Source: Parietichytrium sp. I65-24A
Lineage: Eukaryota; Sar; Bigyra; Thraustochytrida; Thraustochytriidae
DNA: 64,000 nt
Direction of reading: 5' to 3'
Assembly (NCBI GenBank): GCA_012862575.1
Contig: BLSF01000042.1
Span: 124,001 to 188,000 of the forward strand
The notes beneath the pieces were generated by a model. That model saw nothing but the letters and a program-made list of their open reading frames with translations, did no database searches and was not told where the DNA came from. Position 1 is the first letter of the stretch. Each line of letters opens with the position of its first letter. Of the stretch, positions 51,163 to 59,983 are shown piece by piece. Both the position numbers and the translations under genes were made by a program.

Positions 51163-51888
51163 ATGAGCTCACAGTCAATCACAGTGTTCGTGAATGGCGT
51201 TTTCACCCCGAAGGAGGAGGAGAGCTGGGCAGATGTGGAGAAGCTGCTGCTGGAGCTGTTTCAGTGCCAAGCTCACCATATCCATAACCCGACGTTGGCG
51301 ATGGACCTGAAGCACAGCTCGACCAAAATGAAGCTGGGCCTCTCCGCTTTGGCACTCGGCGCGGTGGCGCTCTTGGGCAGCAAAGATGATGACGATTCAC
51401 GAGATGGTGGGCGGTCAGGGAGCGTTTCGGGAAAGATGATTGTGGCGATGATGGACTCCGTGAAGGGTATACTGGAGCGGCAGGCACAAACCGTGGCTGG
51501 AAAAATACACGAAGAGCTCTCGGCGATCCTAGCTGCTGGCAGCGGTGGGATCTCGAACGTGAATCTGGTCGCCCATTCCCACGGTGCGTGGTGCACCGAT
51601 CAGTTCGTGAAGGCGGGATTGGCCGTCGATTTGCAAAGAAAATACAATGTGAGGATTGACATCTTTGTAATTGGGTCGCCTGTGCTCGTGGAAATGGGGG
51701 AGGGGGTGGACAGTCTCCTTCAGCTTCACAATGAGAATGACCTTGTGTCTCTCCACTACGATTCCGGAGATGTGAGCAAAGGCAACGTGGTGTCCGAAAA
51801 GCGGGGGCACTTCCATTCTGCCAAAAAGTACCTCAAGTGGCTCCAAGAGTACCGTGCCCGAAAAAACGCGTTGTTTGAGGTCGACTAG
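51163..51888 (+). CDS. Alpha/beta-hydrolase (lipase-like serine hydrolase)
   Basis: The protein is 241 residues from the ATG at 51163; the upstream open stretch starts with GTG. Strand ITVFVNGVF near the N-terminus and the nucleophile elbow NVNLVAHSHGAW (Ser139 in HSHG) fit the alpha/beta-hydrolase fold. A plausible triad is completed by Asp193 (NENDLVS) and His216 or His218 (GHFHS), both in the expected order and loops. The strand DIFVIGSPVLV precedes the acid. A hydrophobic stretch (LGLSALALGAVALLG, about residues 57-72) could be a membrane-contact helix or lid. Lipases with an AHSxG elbow are common in bacteria and eukaryotes. Substrate unknown. Confidence 0.75.
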   Translation: MSSQSITVFVNGVFTPKEEESWADVEKLLLELFQCQAHHIHNPTLAMDLKHSSTKMKLGLSALALGAVALLGSKDDDDSRDGGRSGSVSGKMIVAMMDSVKGILERQAQTVAGKIHEELSAILAAGSGGISNVNLVAHSHGAWCTDQFVKAGLAVDLQRKYNVRIDIFVIGSPVLVEMGEGVDSLLQLHNENDLVSLHYDSGDVSKGNVVSEKRGHFHSAKKYLKWLQEYRARKNALFEVD

Positions 51889-52695
51889 CTATAGCTCTGG
51901 GAGTTGTAAATACGTGGTAAGCTGGCTTGTCGAGGCTCACCAGGTAATTTATCTGTGTATTTATTTCAAAAGAACCTGAATTCTGAAAAAGTCAATCCTC
52001 GAATCACCACTTCGTGCAAAGCACACTCTTCTTGTCTGAATTCTGAACTGAAGAAGAGGAAACAGAAACAGGACATATCTGAACATCAAAATCATTTAGT
52101 AGTGCCTCTACTAACAAAAAGTGTAATGCAGAACAGGGAAAGGAGACTTTTGCTTCGCAGTCAAGTCTCAACAAACTAACGCAGAACTCGATCAAAAGAG
52201 TTCACAGAGCAATCAATTTCAGGGGTCCACACAGCAACTCAAGAAACAGGCCGACATCCACTAGTACTCGGAAAACAGACAGAAGACAGACCTTTTGATC
52301 ATCTTATATACCAATCGGCCAATACACAGCCTCAACCAACAATTGATGAATGAATGAATGATAAACTAACCCTTTTGCCGGGGGAGACCCCTGACAAAAG
52401 CGTGTGGGATGTAAACGAGGCTCCGAAGTCCACAGAGGGCCAACAGATGCAAAACGACAAAATCAAAACACACTAGCTCCACTCCACACAATCTATTGCG
52501 CAGAGCGAGGAGCACAGAGACATCGTGACTCGAAGTTTGAGAAAGGGAAGACGCTGTGTAAGCAACAACAGCACAGCGCCGCCACTTTCCCGCCCCCACT
52601 CGAATGGGAGTCATGTTAAAATTAATAGCAACCAAAGGTCAAGATCAAGAACAGGACTTTGCGAGTCGCCGAAAGGCGACTTTCAGCTCAAGCGC
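51889..52695. other. Convergent intergenic region
   Basis: Between the hydrolase stop and the RRM/CCCH stop. Two TCTGAATTCTGAA-type words lie at 51974-51988 and 52035-52048. No gene seen. Confidence 0.55.
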
Positions 52696-53553
52696 TCAGT
52701 TCTTCTTGCTCTTCTTCTTTGGCTTCTCGTCCTCAGACTCGCTGGAGCTAGAGGAAGAGGCAGAAGACTCGGAAGCAGCACGCTTCTTGGTAGCTGGCTT
52801 CTCCTCCTCCTTCTCATCGTCAGAAGAGTCAGAGTCCGAGCCGGAGTCCTCCTTCTCGACAGCCTTCTCCTTCTTCTCTACCTTTGGCTTCTCCTCCTCA
52901 TCGTCGGACTCGAAGGTGGTGCGCTTGGAGTTGTCCTCCTCAGCCTTCTCTCCTGCAGCGCCGTGGGAGAACTTGCAAGAGTCTCCAAATTTGCACGATC
53001 CGGTGCTCTCGAAAGCGCGGCAGACTCCCCTTCCAGCAGCGTTTCCTCCAGCAGGAGCAGCGCCTCCGTGGGAGAACTTGCACGAGTCTCCAAACTTGCA
53101 GGATCCGGTCCTCTCGAAGCTGTTGCACGTGCCCTTGTTGAACGAGTTGCCTCCAGCTGGTGCCGATCCGTCGTGGGAGAACTTGCACGAGTCGCCAAAC
53201 TTGCACGATCCGGTGCGAGCGAACTGGTTGCATGCGCCTGCAGCAGGGCGGCCACCGTCGCGTCCTCCGCGGCGATCATTTCCACCTGGCGCGCGAGCCT
53301 CGGCTTCGCGAACCTCGATGTTGCGTCCGTCGAGCTCCATGCCGTTCATCTTCGAGATGGCCTTGTCGGCGGCATCCTTGGAGGAAAAGCACACGAATCC
53401 GAATCCGCGCGAGCGACCGGAGTCCCTGTCTGTGCAAAGGCGAGCGAAAGTCACCTCTCCGTGCTCGCCAAACTTGCTGTACAGCGAGTCTTCAGTGGCG
53501 CTCCATGGCAAGTTCTTCACGAACAACTTGTACTCGGACTCGTTCACTGCCAT
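52696..53553 (-). CDS. RNA-binding protein with one RRM and three CCCH zinc fingers
   Basis: The protein is 285 residues from the ATG at 53553. An RRM spans about residues 8-87, with RNP2 LFVKNLPW and RNP1 SRGFGFVCF. Three CX8CX5CX3H zinc fingers follow at 108-127, 143-162 and 178-197, separated by Gly/Ala-rich linkers. The fingers are almost identical, sharing TGSCKFGDSCKFSH, which suggests recent internal duplication or strong conservation. The C-terminus alternates acidic/Ser and Lys clusters (EDEKPKKKSKKN at the end), typical of nuclear or nucleolar RNA-binding proteins. Codons favour C in third position, like the AP2 gene, suggesting high expression. Role in mRNA processing or stability is inferred from the domains. 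Confidence 0.93.
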   Translation of the reverse strand: MAVNESEYKLFVKNLPWSATEDSLYSKFGEHGEVTFARLCTDRDSGRSRGFGFVCFSSKDAADKAISKMNGMELDGRNIEVREAEARAPGGNDRRGGRDGGRPAAGACNQFARTGSCKFGDSCKFSHDGSAPAGGNSFNKGTCNSFERTGSCKFGDSCKFSHGGAAPAGGNAAGRGVCRAFESTGSCKFGDSCKFSHGAAGEKAEEDNSKRTTFESDDEEEKPKVEKKEKAVEKEDSGSDSDSSDDEKEEEKPATKKRAASESSASSSSSSESEDEKPKKKSKKN

Positions 53554-54679
53554 CTTTCTTTCTCTCTTGCTTGATTGATTGCTCTTGCTCAATGTGCTTT
53601 TGCAGTCGAAGCGTTTGGGGTCTGCTGCTGCTCCTGCTGCTGCTTCGTCTGGTGTCTCTCCAACTCTCCAACTCTGTAATCTGTACTCTGCTTATCACGC
53701 TTTCCGTAGGACTCGAGCTTTTCCGTCCTCACAACGCGTACGACTCCGCCACCGCTCGCACCAAGCTGCCTGATACGCGTGTATACACATTTCCCTCCAC
53801 TGCTAGCCCGTCGGCTAAGTGCGCTCTAGGAGCTCGGCGAGCGCGCTGAGAGAGGGGGGCGTGAATTAAACCCCGCCGCCAGAACGGGTTGTGTATTCTG
53901 CGAGAGGAGTGCACCCGGGGTTTAAGGTTTGGTTGTGTCGGAGGTAAAGTTTGGTTGGTTCCAGCGGAATTATAATTTGAGGTAGAAGAGAGAGTACCGG
54001 TCGAAGACTTTTCGTGAGTGTCGAGGAACAGATCGTTGTTCACTCTAGGGAGGAGGGTAGCGCGGAGGCTAGGATGGCCTGAGAGTTTGGCGTTTGGTCT
54101 TTCAGCGTTGCAGCGGACAAAGGATGTCGAACGGGTGGCTCTGCCGAGCTCGAACATTGTCAACAAAAGTCAAAGTTTGTTTGTTGTTTTGTTTGTTGTT
54201 TTGTTTGGTGTTATGTTGTTATGCTGTTTGTTTGATTGTTGGTTTTGTTTTGACAAGACAAGGCTAAGAGCGTCCGCTTTCGGTGGTCAGAAGGTCAACT
54301 CGGCGAGTTGCGCCTGCCAGAGTCGCCAGAGTCGGGCTTACTCGGTGCATAGGCTCTTGAGTACGCCTACACTCCTCTCCACACAAAGCTTCGCCGTACA
54401 GTTTCCACTTGTTGAGGGATTAGCAAATGTTGGTCTCTTTTGTTGTTTGTTGATGGTTAGATCAGTTGGAGCTTTAGTTTGATTGGTTCTCGCTCTCGGG
54501 AGACTCGGGAGTGCGCTTTTGGTTTCTGAATTCTGATTGATGGATTCGTTTGTGTTGCAATAAAAATAACAAAGAATAAGAAAATGTTGAACTGCTAGTG
54601 GGAATATCGTCGCGCTGGTGCCGTAATCGGCGCTCCACCTAATTGAGTTTCGTGCTCTCCGTCGCAGCGCCAGCCGAGT
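53554..54679. other. Intergenic region between RRM/CCCH and GH3 genes
   Basis: Upstream of the RRM/CCCH gene. It includes a TTTGTTTGTTGT-type simple repeat at about 54174-54250 and a TTTCTGAATTCTG word at 54523-54535. The long open stretches are non-ATG or compositionally unlike genes. Confidence 0.55.
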
Positions 54680-57268
54680 TCAGTCAAAGGCCTTGGCCGC
54701 AGCAAAACCGCCCTCATCCAGACTTTCGGCCACCACATCGAGGTCCAGGGTCGTGTCCAGACGCAAGCTGCTCGTCTCCGCCACCTCCGGCCTGCGCTCC
54801 AACGCCTGTGGCTCTGCATCCGCCGGGAAGACCGCCAGTATCTCGCTCTCGCCCACTAGATTCACCATGGCCGACAGCTGCTCGTGCACGCCGTTCGTAA
54901 TGATGATCTCGTAGGTGCCAGGGAAGCTGGCCTGGTTGCCGGACTCGTCCACCATTGCCAGCGCACGCTGCGTCACGTGAAACGTGAGCTCCTTGGTCTG
55001 CGAGGGTTGAAGACTTACACGACGGTAGTCAAAGAGCTGCTTGTTCAGCAGCTTCGCCGGTTCCGAGACCCGTGTCCTATTCATCGGCCGGAAGAAGGCA
55101 AACACCACTTCGTCCCCCACGCGGTCGCCGGTATTGGACACGACGACCGAGATCGCCGCGTCCTGGGCCTTTGAGACGACACTGTTCGTCATCCCAGTCT
55201 GTGTGAGCGAGAACGTGGTGTAGCTGAGCCCCCAACCAAAGGGGAAGACCGGCGTCTCCTTGAAATAGCGGTATGACCGACCCGGGTACTTGGTCATGCT
55301 CATACTCTTCATGTCCACTTTGTCGATGTAGTTGGAGCGGTACATGGTCACTGGCAGCTTGCCTCCTGGGTTGGCGTCCCCGAAAAGCACATCGCTCACG
55401 GCCTGAGCACCAAAGAAGCCCGGGTAGAAAGCTTCCACCAGACTATCGGTGTGCTGAATGAGCTCTTCCGCCCCCAATATGCCGCCATTGAAGAGCACTA
55501 CTACTGTAGGCTTCTGGGCGCGTCGCACAAGCTTCAGTAGCTCCATCTGGATGGCTGGGACGTCGATATTTACACGGTCACCAGCTTCACGCTCAATAGA
55601 CGTGTCGATGCCCAGGAAGAGCACGACTGCATCTGAGTCTTGAGCCAGCGCCTCCGCCTCTGCAAACCCGTCGGTGGACGTGTCGTTAATGCCACAACCT
55701 GCCGCAAAGAGAGTGTTCCCCGGGTCGCCGTTGGCTTTAGTGATGGCTTCAAGTGGAGTCTGCACGCAATCTACATTCAGGTAGTCTCCGTGGCACATTT
55801 GGCCCAGATAGTTGCCCAGCAAGGCACCTTTGGCCATGGCGTGCGGCCCCAGCACCGCCAATTTGATGCCCTTGGTCAGCGGGAGCGTTTTCCCGTGGTT
55901 CTGCAGCAGAATAAGCGACTTGCGCGTGAGTTCGAGGCTCAGCTGCTTGTTGGCTGGAGTGTTCACCTCACTGGGGGCCACATGCCAGTACATCTGGTCG
56001 TCGATAGGGTCAAAGAGCCCGAGTTCGAAGCGCAGCTTGAGTGTGTGGCGCAGTGCCACGTCCAGCGCGCTTTCGTTGAGGATCCCGTCGTTTACCAGGT
56101 TCTCCAGACACGCCTCGTAGACTTTCCCACTGTTAATGTCCGTCCCGGAGAGAATAGCGAGCCGACCAGCTTCACAGAGCGAATCGGTGTAGTGGCGCTG
56201 GGTGAAGATGCCTTCAATGGCGCCCGAGTCGCTGGTGATGTAGCCGTCAAAGCCCAGGACGTCGCGCAGCAACTTGTTATTCAGCTTGTCGTTCGCGCAC
56301 ATGGGCATGCCGTTGAGGCTATTGTACGAGCACATGACGCCCTTGGCCTTGCCTTCCACAATGGCATCACGGAAAGCTGGGAAGTATGTGTCAGCAAAGT
56401 CGTAGCGCGTTACGTTGGCGTCGAACTGCATGCGGTCGATTCCGTCGTAGTGCTCGTATGAATAGGCCACCCAGTGCTTGAGCGTGACCACAGCTTGCAA
56501 GTAGCGCGAATCCTTCCCTTCTTGCAGTCCACGGGTGTACGCCACGCCGTATCTGCCGTTAACGAATGGATCTTCGGACGGAGTCTCCATGTTTCGACCC
56601 CAGCGCGGGTCTCGGTTAATATTGATGTTGGGCGACCAGCAGTCCAGCCCTAAATGCGGCCCAGTAGCGTAGTTTTCGCGTGCGCCCTCGAGCCAGAGTG
56701 CGCGTAGCTCCCAGCCAATAACCTGCGCCATGTCGTAGACCACTTGCGGATCGAAGATGGCGCCCAAGTTGACCGGATTCGGGAAGGACGTGGCGCAGTT
56801 GGTGCCACACGTGGACTGCACGCCGTGCACACAGTTGGCGCCCCAATTGTACTCGGGCAGCCCGATGCTGCTCATGTTTCCGCGCGGACTCGCTCGCGCC
56901 GTCAGCAGCGTCACTTTCTCATCGAGGGGCAGCCGACTCAGCAGGTCCTCCACGCGGTCAGAGATGGCCAGTTTCGCATTGCAGAACGGCAGCTTCTTGT
57001 GCTCCGGGTAGACGCAGCCGCGTGGAATTCCTGCGTCTGAGTGGGCAGGTGCGAGCAGCAGCGTGAGAGACAGCAGCAGCGCAATTGGCAGCAGCAGCAT
57101 GGCGACAACAGAGCGTTCTCGACGTGGCGCTTCACCTTCCTCTTCTCGCATCTGTTGTTGTTTGGCTTCTTGGCGTTTTAACGATGGGTTGCGCTTGGTT
57201 TTGCAGCGGCCTGAGCGAGAGCGAGGGCTGTTATGATGAGAAATATCTTTCGCCCTCATCAAAGGCAT
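54680..57268 (-). CDS. GH3 beta-glycosidase (beta-xylosidase/glucosidase type), membrane-anchored
   Basis: The protein is 862 residues from an ATG. A basic cytosolic N-terminus of about 53 residues is followed by one hydrophobic helix (VVAMLLLPIALLLSLTLLLA) and a lumenal or extracellular GH3 enzyme, so it is probably a type II membrane or cleaved secreted protein. The TIM-barrel domain has LGLDCWSPNININRDPRWGR, ETPSEDPF, VTLKHWVAYSYE and GYITSDSGAIEGIF, whose Asp347 is the expected nucleophile. The second domain follows (SLILLQNHGKTLPL), with VVLFLGIDTSIEREAGDR and NPGGKLPVTMYRS. A fibronectin-III-like C-terminal domain follows FPFGWGLSYTTF. The domain pattern resembles plant beta-D-xylosidases; sugar specificity is not certain. 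It would act on cell-wall or storage glycans. Confidence 0.93.
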   Translation of the reverse strand: MPLMRAKDISHHNSPRSRSGRCKTKRNPSLKRQEAKQQQMREEEGEAPRRERSVVAMLLLPIALLLSLTLLLAPAHSDAGIPRGCVYPEHKKLPFCNAKLAISDRVEDLLSRLPLDEKVTLLTARASPRGNMSSIGLPEYNWGANCVHGVQSTCGTNCATSFPNPVNLGAIFDPQVVYDMAQVIGWELRALWLEGARENYATGPHLGLDCWSPNININRDPRWGRNMETPSEDPFVNGRYGVAYTRGLQEGKDSRYLQAVVTLKHWVAYSYEHYDGIDRMQFDANVTRYDFADTYFPAFRDAIVEGKAKGVMCSYNSLNGMPMCANDKLNNKLLRDVLGFDGYITSDSGAIEGIFTQRHYTDSLCEAGRLAILSGTDINSGKVYEACLENLVNDGILNESALDVALRHTLKLRFELGLFDPIDDQMYWHVAPSEVNTPANKQLSLELTRKSLILLQNHGKTLPLTKGIKLAVLGPHAMAKGALLGNYLGQMCHGDYLNVDCVQTPLEAITKANGDPGNTLFAAGCGINDTSTDGFAEAEALAQDSDAVVLFLGIDTSIEREAGDRVNIDVPAIQMELLKLVRRAQKPTVVVLFNGGILGAEELIQHTDSLVEAFYPGFFGAQAVSDVLFGDANPGGKLPVTMYRSNYIDKVDMKSMSMTKYPGRSYRYFKETPVFPFGWGLSYTTFSLTQTGMTNSVVSKAQDAAISVVVSNTGDRVGDEVVFAFFRPMNRTRVSEPAKLLNKQLFDYRRVSLQPSQTKELTFHVTQRALAMVDESGNQASFPGTYEIIITNGVHEQLSAMVNLVGESEILAVFPADAEPQALERRPEVAETSSLRLDTTLDLDVVAESLDEGGFAAAKAFD

Positions 57269-57898
57269 AGTATCAATGTATCAATCAACAATCAATCAAT
57301 TGAAAATGAGCTTGAAAAAACGAGTCCCACTGGTGTTTTTCGCTATAGGGGATACTGACTGTACACGAGTAATAGTACCTTATTCTCTTTACTGTTAATC
57401 CACGCAAAATTTGTTTTGTGCAGTTTGTGGTTAGGAAATTTGGAGTAATGGAGGTGACGAAGTGTTTCGCAAGCGACGTCCTTTTACGTTGTGTCGTTTC
57501 GCGATTTTCGGCTTGTAGTTTAGATTGGTTGTGTATTGTCGAGCGACGCTTGCGGTTGAATATGGTTGAATGGTGGAAAAGGAAGTGTTCACATGAGGAT
57601 GGATTTGGTTCTAACAGCAGCTCATGTACTTCATGTACCCCCGAGCATCCCTTAGCACTTCCTCCAAATTTGAAAAAAATTGAAAAGTTGTGCTGGGTTG
57701 ATTGCGCTATATTTTTCTCGCGCGCAGCCAATTTACTCTACGCGCATAGATGTAACTGTTTGGCGGAATGCTTTATGTATGAGATGTGCGCCGCCTCGCA
57801 TGACCAAAAACGAAGCAAAGTTATGTTATATACAGTGTTTTGATGATGAAATAATTAATCTAAATAAACAAATGTATGATCAGGCGAATGTCTTGCGT
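57269..57898. other. Spacer between GH3 and SulP genes
   Basis: About 630 bp between the SulP stop and the GH3 start, both on the minus strand. No supported gene; it should contain the GH3 promoter. Confidence 0.55.
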
Positions 57899-59983
57899 CT
57901 AAACGCAAGCGAGTGTACTGAAGTCCCGCTTCGAATGTCCTGTTTTGATCCTTTCGACGCAGTCATGAAGAGTAAGAAACCATCTCTCTGGGTCTAGCGG
58001 GGGTGCAACTGGCGCTGTCTGTTCAGGAGAATCTGGGACCTCTGTTTTGAGGTCCTCCAGATCTGTGCTTGGATCCTGGGCGGTCTTGTTTGCCTTCCCT
58101 TTGTAACGTTGCGCCTTGGCGGCCTCCAAGGTGTCGCGCACGTTCGCCTTCCACCCTGAAAATACGAGCAAAAGGTCGTTGTCGGAGCACCAGTTTGATA
58201 GTCTGCAAAGCATGTCTACAGCTGCGGAATCGATGTAGTTGACGCCTTCGCAGCCTAGAGCTACGGCGTGAATATCACGCGTTTGGCGTTCTTGTACAAT
58301 TCTTCGCATGATCTTTTGCTCAAATCGCTTTGCGTTGGAGAAATTAATATTGCTGTCTAATCGAAAGATAGCAATCCCTGCCACGCGCGTGGATTTTCTA
58401 AACCGAGTGAGAGACCTGTAAACTGAAGTGTTTGGCAGGATCCCAACCTGCGAGAGGTGCACTCGGGAATTGTGGTACACCAGGGCCAAGACAGAGGTGA
58501 TGGCAGCCGCGCAAACGCCCCACTGGATGCCTGCGAACAGCGTCGTCAAAGCCGTAAGGAGCCAGATTGCAAATCCAACGAGGTCCACCCTGAAGAGCTC
58601 CTTGGGTTTCGAAAAATTTAGTAGGCCAGGGAGCGCCGCAATGATGATGCACGCCAACGCAGCCTTGGGCAAAAGCTGTATGACCGGGGTGAGAAACAAA
58701 AGTATGATGGCCATCACAAACCCGTTCACGAAGTTGTGAACCAAACTCTCTGCTTTGAAGTTTTTCAAGATTGCTGTTCCAGAGTAAGACGCACCAGTCA
58801 CCATCGCATCAAAGAATGACCCAATAAAGTTCGACGTGCCTAAAGCTTTAATGTCTTGCGACACATTTGAAGTTGGCTCTTGCTCCACGATTGCCACGGC
58901 AAGAAGGAAATTGATGATCGCAAGCGTACAGCTTTCGGATGCGATGGTAGCGTAAAAGCTCGGGTTAGTCACGCCAGTCCATGGAAGCCTTGGCGTCGGG
59001 AACCCGCTCTGCAACTCTCCAGTGATCGCCACATCGTATACGGTGTCCAGCTGCAAGCCGGCCACTAAGCTGGCGCTGATGATGACCACTAAAATCGGCC
59101 CCAAGTCAGGAATCTTCCACTTTGAAAGATATCTTGGAGTAAAAAAGTACTTGGAGAAGAAAAGAAATCCGAGAAGGCACACCGATAGCAACAAGGTCAC
59201 CCAGTTTGTCTCGGTGATGTGCTTGAACACTGCAACGTAGGTCTGCACGAAACCATCTGCATCAACATGCAACCCAAACAGGTATTTTACTTGACTCGTT
59301 CCAATCAGAATCGCACCGAACGTGGTGATGGCCGAAAAGGCAGCCGGTGAGATCAAGACCACGAGACGGTGCACCCTAAAGAACACCAGAGCAAAGGTAA
59401 AGATCCCGACAAAAAAAGTCACCATTGGCGCAACAAGAACTCTCTCGTCTTCGGTGTCGAGTCCCAGCTTGTCCAGCGTCGATCCGAAGATCATGGAAGG
59501 AAGAGCTGCAGTCGCAAGGCTAAGAGAATAGCTGGTTCCCATCAACCCGTAAACAAGGCTGCCAAGGAACGCGGTGTAGATACCCATCGTGCTCGGCACG
59601 TCGGCCAGCAAGGCGTGCCCAAGCGCCTTTGGGGCGATGACAAATGCCAGAGTTATACCAACCAGAATGTCTTTGAGCAAGTTCTTCTTCCAATCATATT
59701 TTGGAAGCCACCCCACAATTGGCAATGTGCGAACGAGGCCTTCGTACGCCCGGTCTTGGAACTTCTTCCCGTTTTCAACACAACATTTAGAGAACACCCG
59801 CCCAACGCGGACGCAATGGCGGTCCGCGTGGTCATCAGAAAGATTTTCACTGGGGTCTTGTGGGAAGAACTTTTTCAGCTGGCCCTCAGTCTCAACGCTC
59901 AGCTTCTTTGGCCGCGGCTCTGTGTCAATCACCAGGCTGATCGACCCAAGCGAGGCGGCCCTCCGCCTCTGCTGATGCGACAT
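57899..59983 (-). CDS. SulP/SLC26-family anion (sulfate) transporter with STAS domain
   Basis: The protein is 694 residues from the ATG at 59983; an open stretch upstream starts at a non-ATG codon. After a cytosolic N-terminus the first membrane motif is the SulP signature area (LPIVGWLPKYDWKKNLLKDI, then LVGITLAFVIAPKALGHALL). About a dozen hydrophobic segments follow, including GSFFDAMVTGASYSGTAILK, the conserved site near the end of the transport core. A C-terminal STAS domain at about 531-640 includes VAGIAIFRLDSNINFSNA and GCEGVNYIDSAAVDML, the usual nucleotide/phospho-site region. The family moves sulfate, bicarbonate, chloride or molybdate; which one cannot be read from sequence. It ends with a short Pro/Glu-rich tail. 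Confidence 0.93.
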   Translation of the reverse strand: MSHQQRRRAASLGSISLVIDTEPRPKKLSVETEGQLKKFFPQDPSENLSDDHADRHCVRVGRVFSKCCVENGKKFQDRAYEGLVRTLPIVGWLPKYDWKKNLLKDILVGITLAFVIAPKALGHALLADVPSTMGIYTAFLGSLVYGLMGTSYSLSLATAALPSMIFGSTLDKLGLDTEDERVLVAPMVTFFVGIFTFALVFFRVHRLVVLISPAAFSAITTFGAILIGTSQVKYLFGLHVDADGFVQTYVAVFKHITETNWVTLLLSVCLLGFLFFSKYFFTPRYLSKWKIPDLGPILVVIISASLVAGLQLDTVYDVAITGELQSGFPTPRLPWTGVTNPSFYATIASESCTLAIINFLLAVAIVEQEPTSNVSQDIKALGTSNFIGSFFDAMVTGASYSGTAILKNFKAESLVHNFVNGFVMAIILLFLTPVIQLLPKAALACIIIAALPGLLNFSKPKELFRVDLVGFAIWLLTALTTLFAGIQWGVCAAAITSVLALVYHNSRVHLSQVGILPNTSVYRSLTRFRKSTRVAGIAIFRLDSNINFSNAKRFEQKIMRRIVQERQTRDIHAVALGCEGVNYIDSAAVDMLCRLSNWCSDNDLLLVFSGWKANVRDTLEAAKAQRYKGKANKTAQDPSTDLEDLKTEVPDSPEQTAPVAPPLDPERWFLTLHDCVERIKTGHSKRDFSTLACV

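Noticed and set aside
52525-53574. Two long plus-strand frames opposite the RRM/CCCH gene
   Set aside because: Antisense shadows with Leu/Ser-rich low-complexity translation; the minus strand carries the clear RRM and zinc fingers.
57285-57731. Minus-strand frame of 148 codons between GH3 and SulP
   Set aside because: No motif, composition like random AT-rich spacer, and it would occupy the GH3 promoter.
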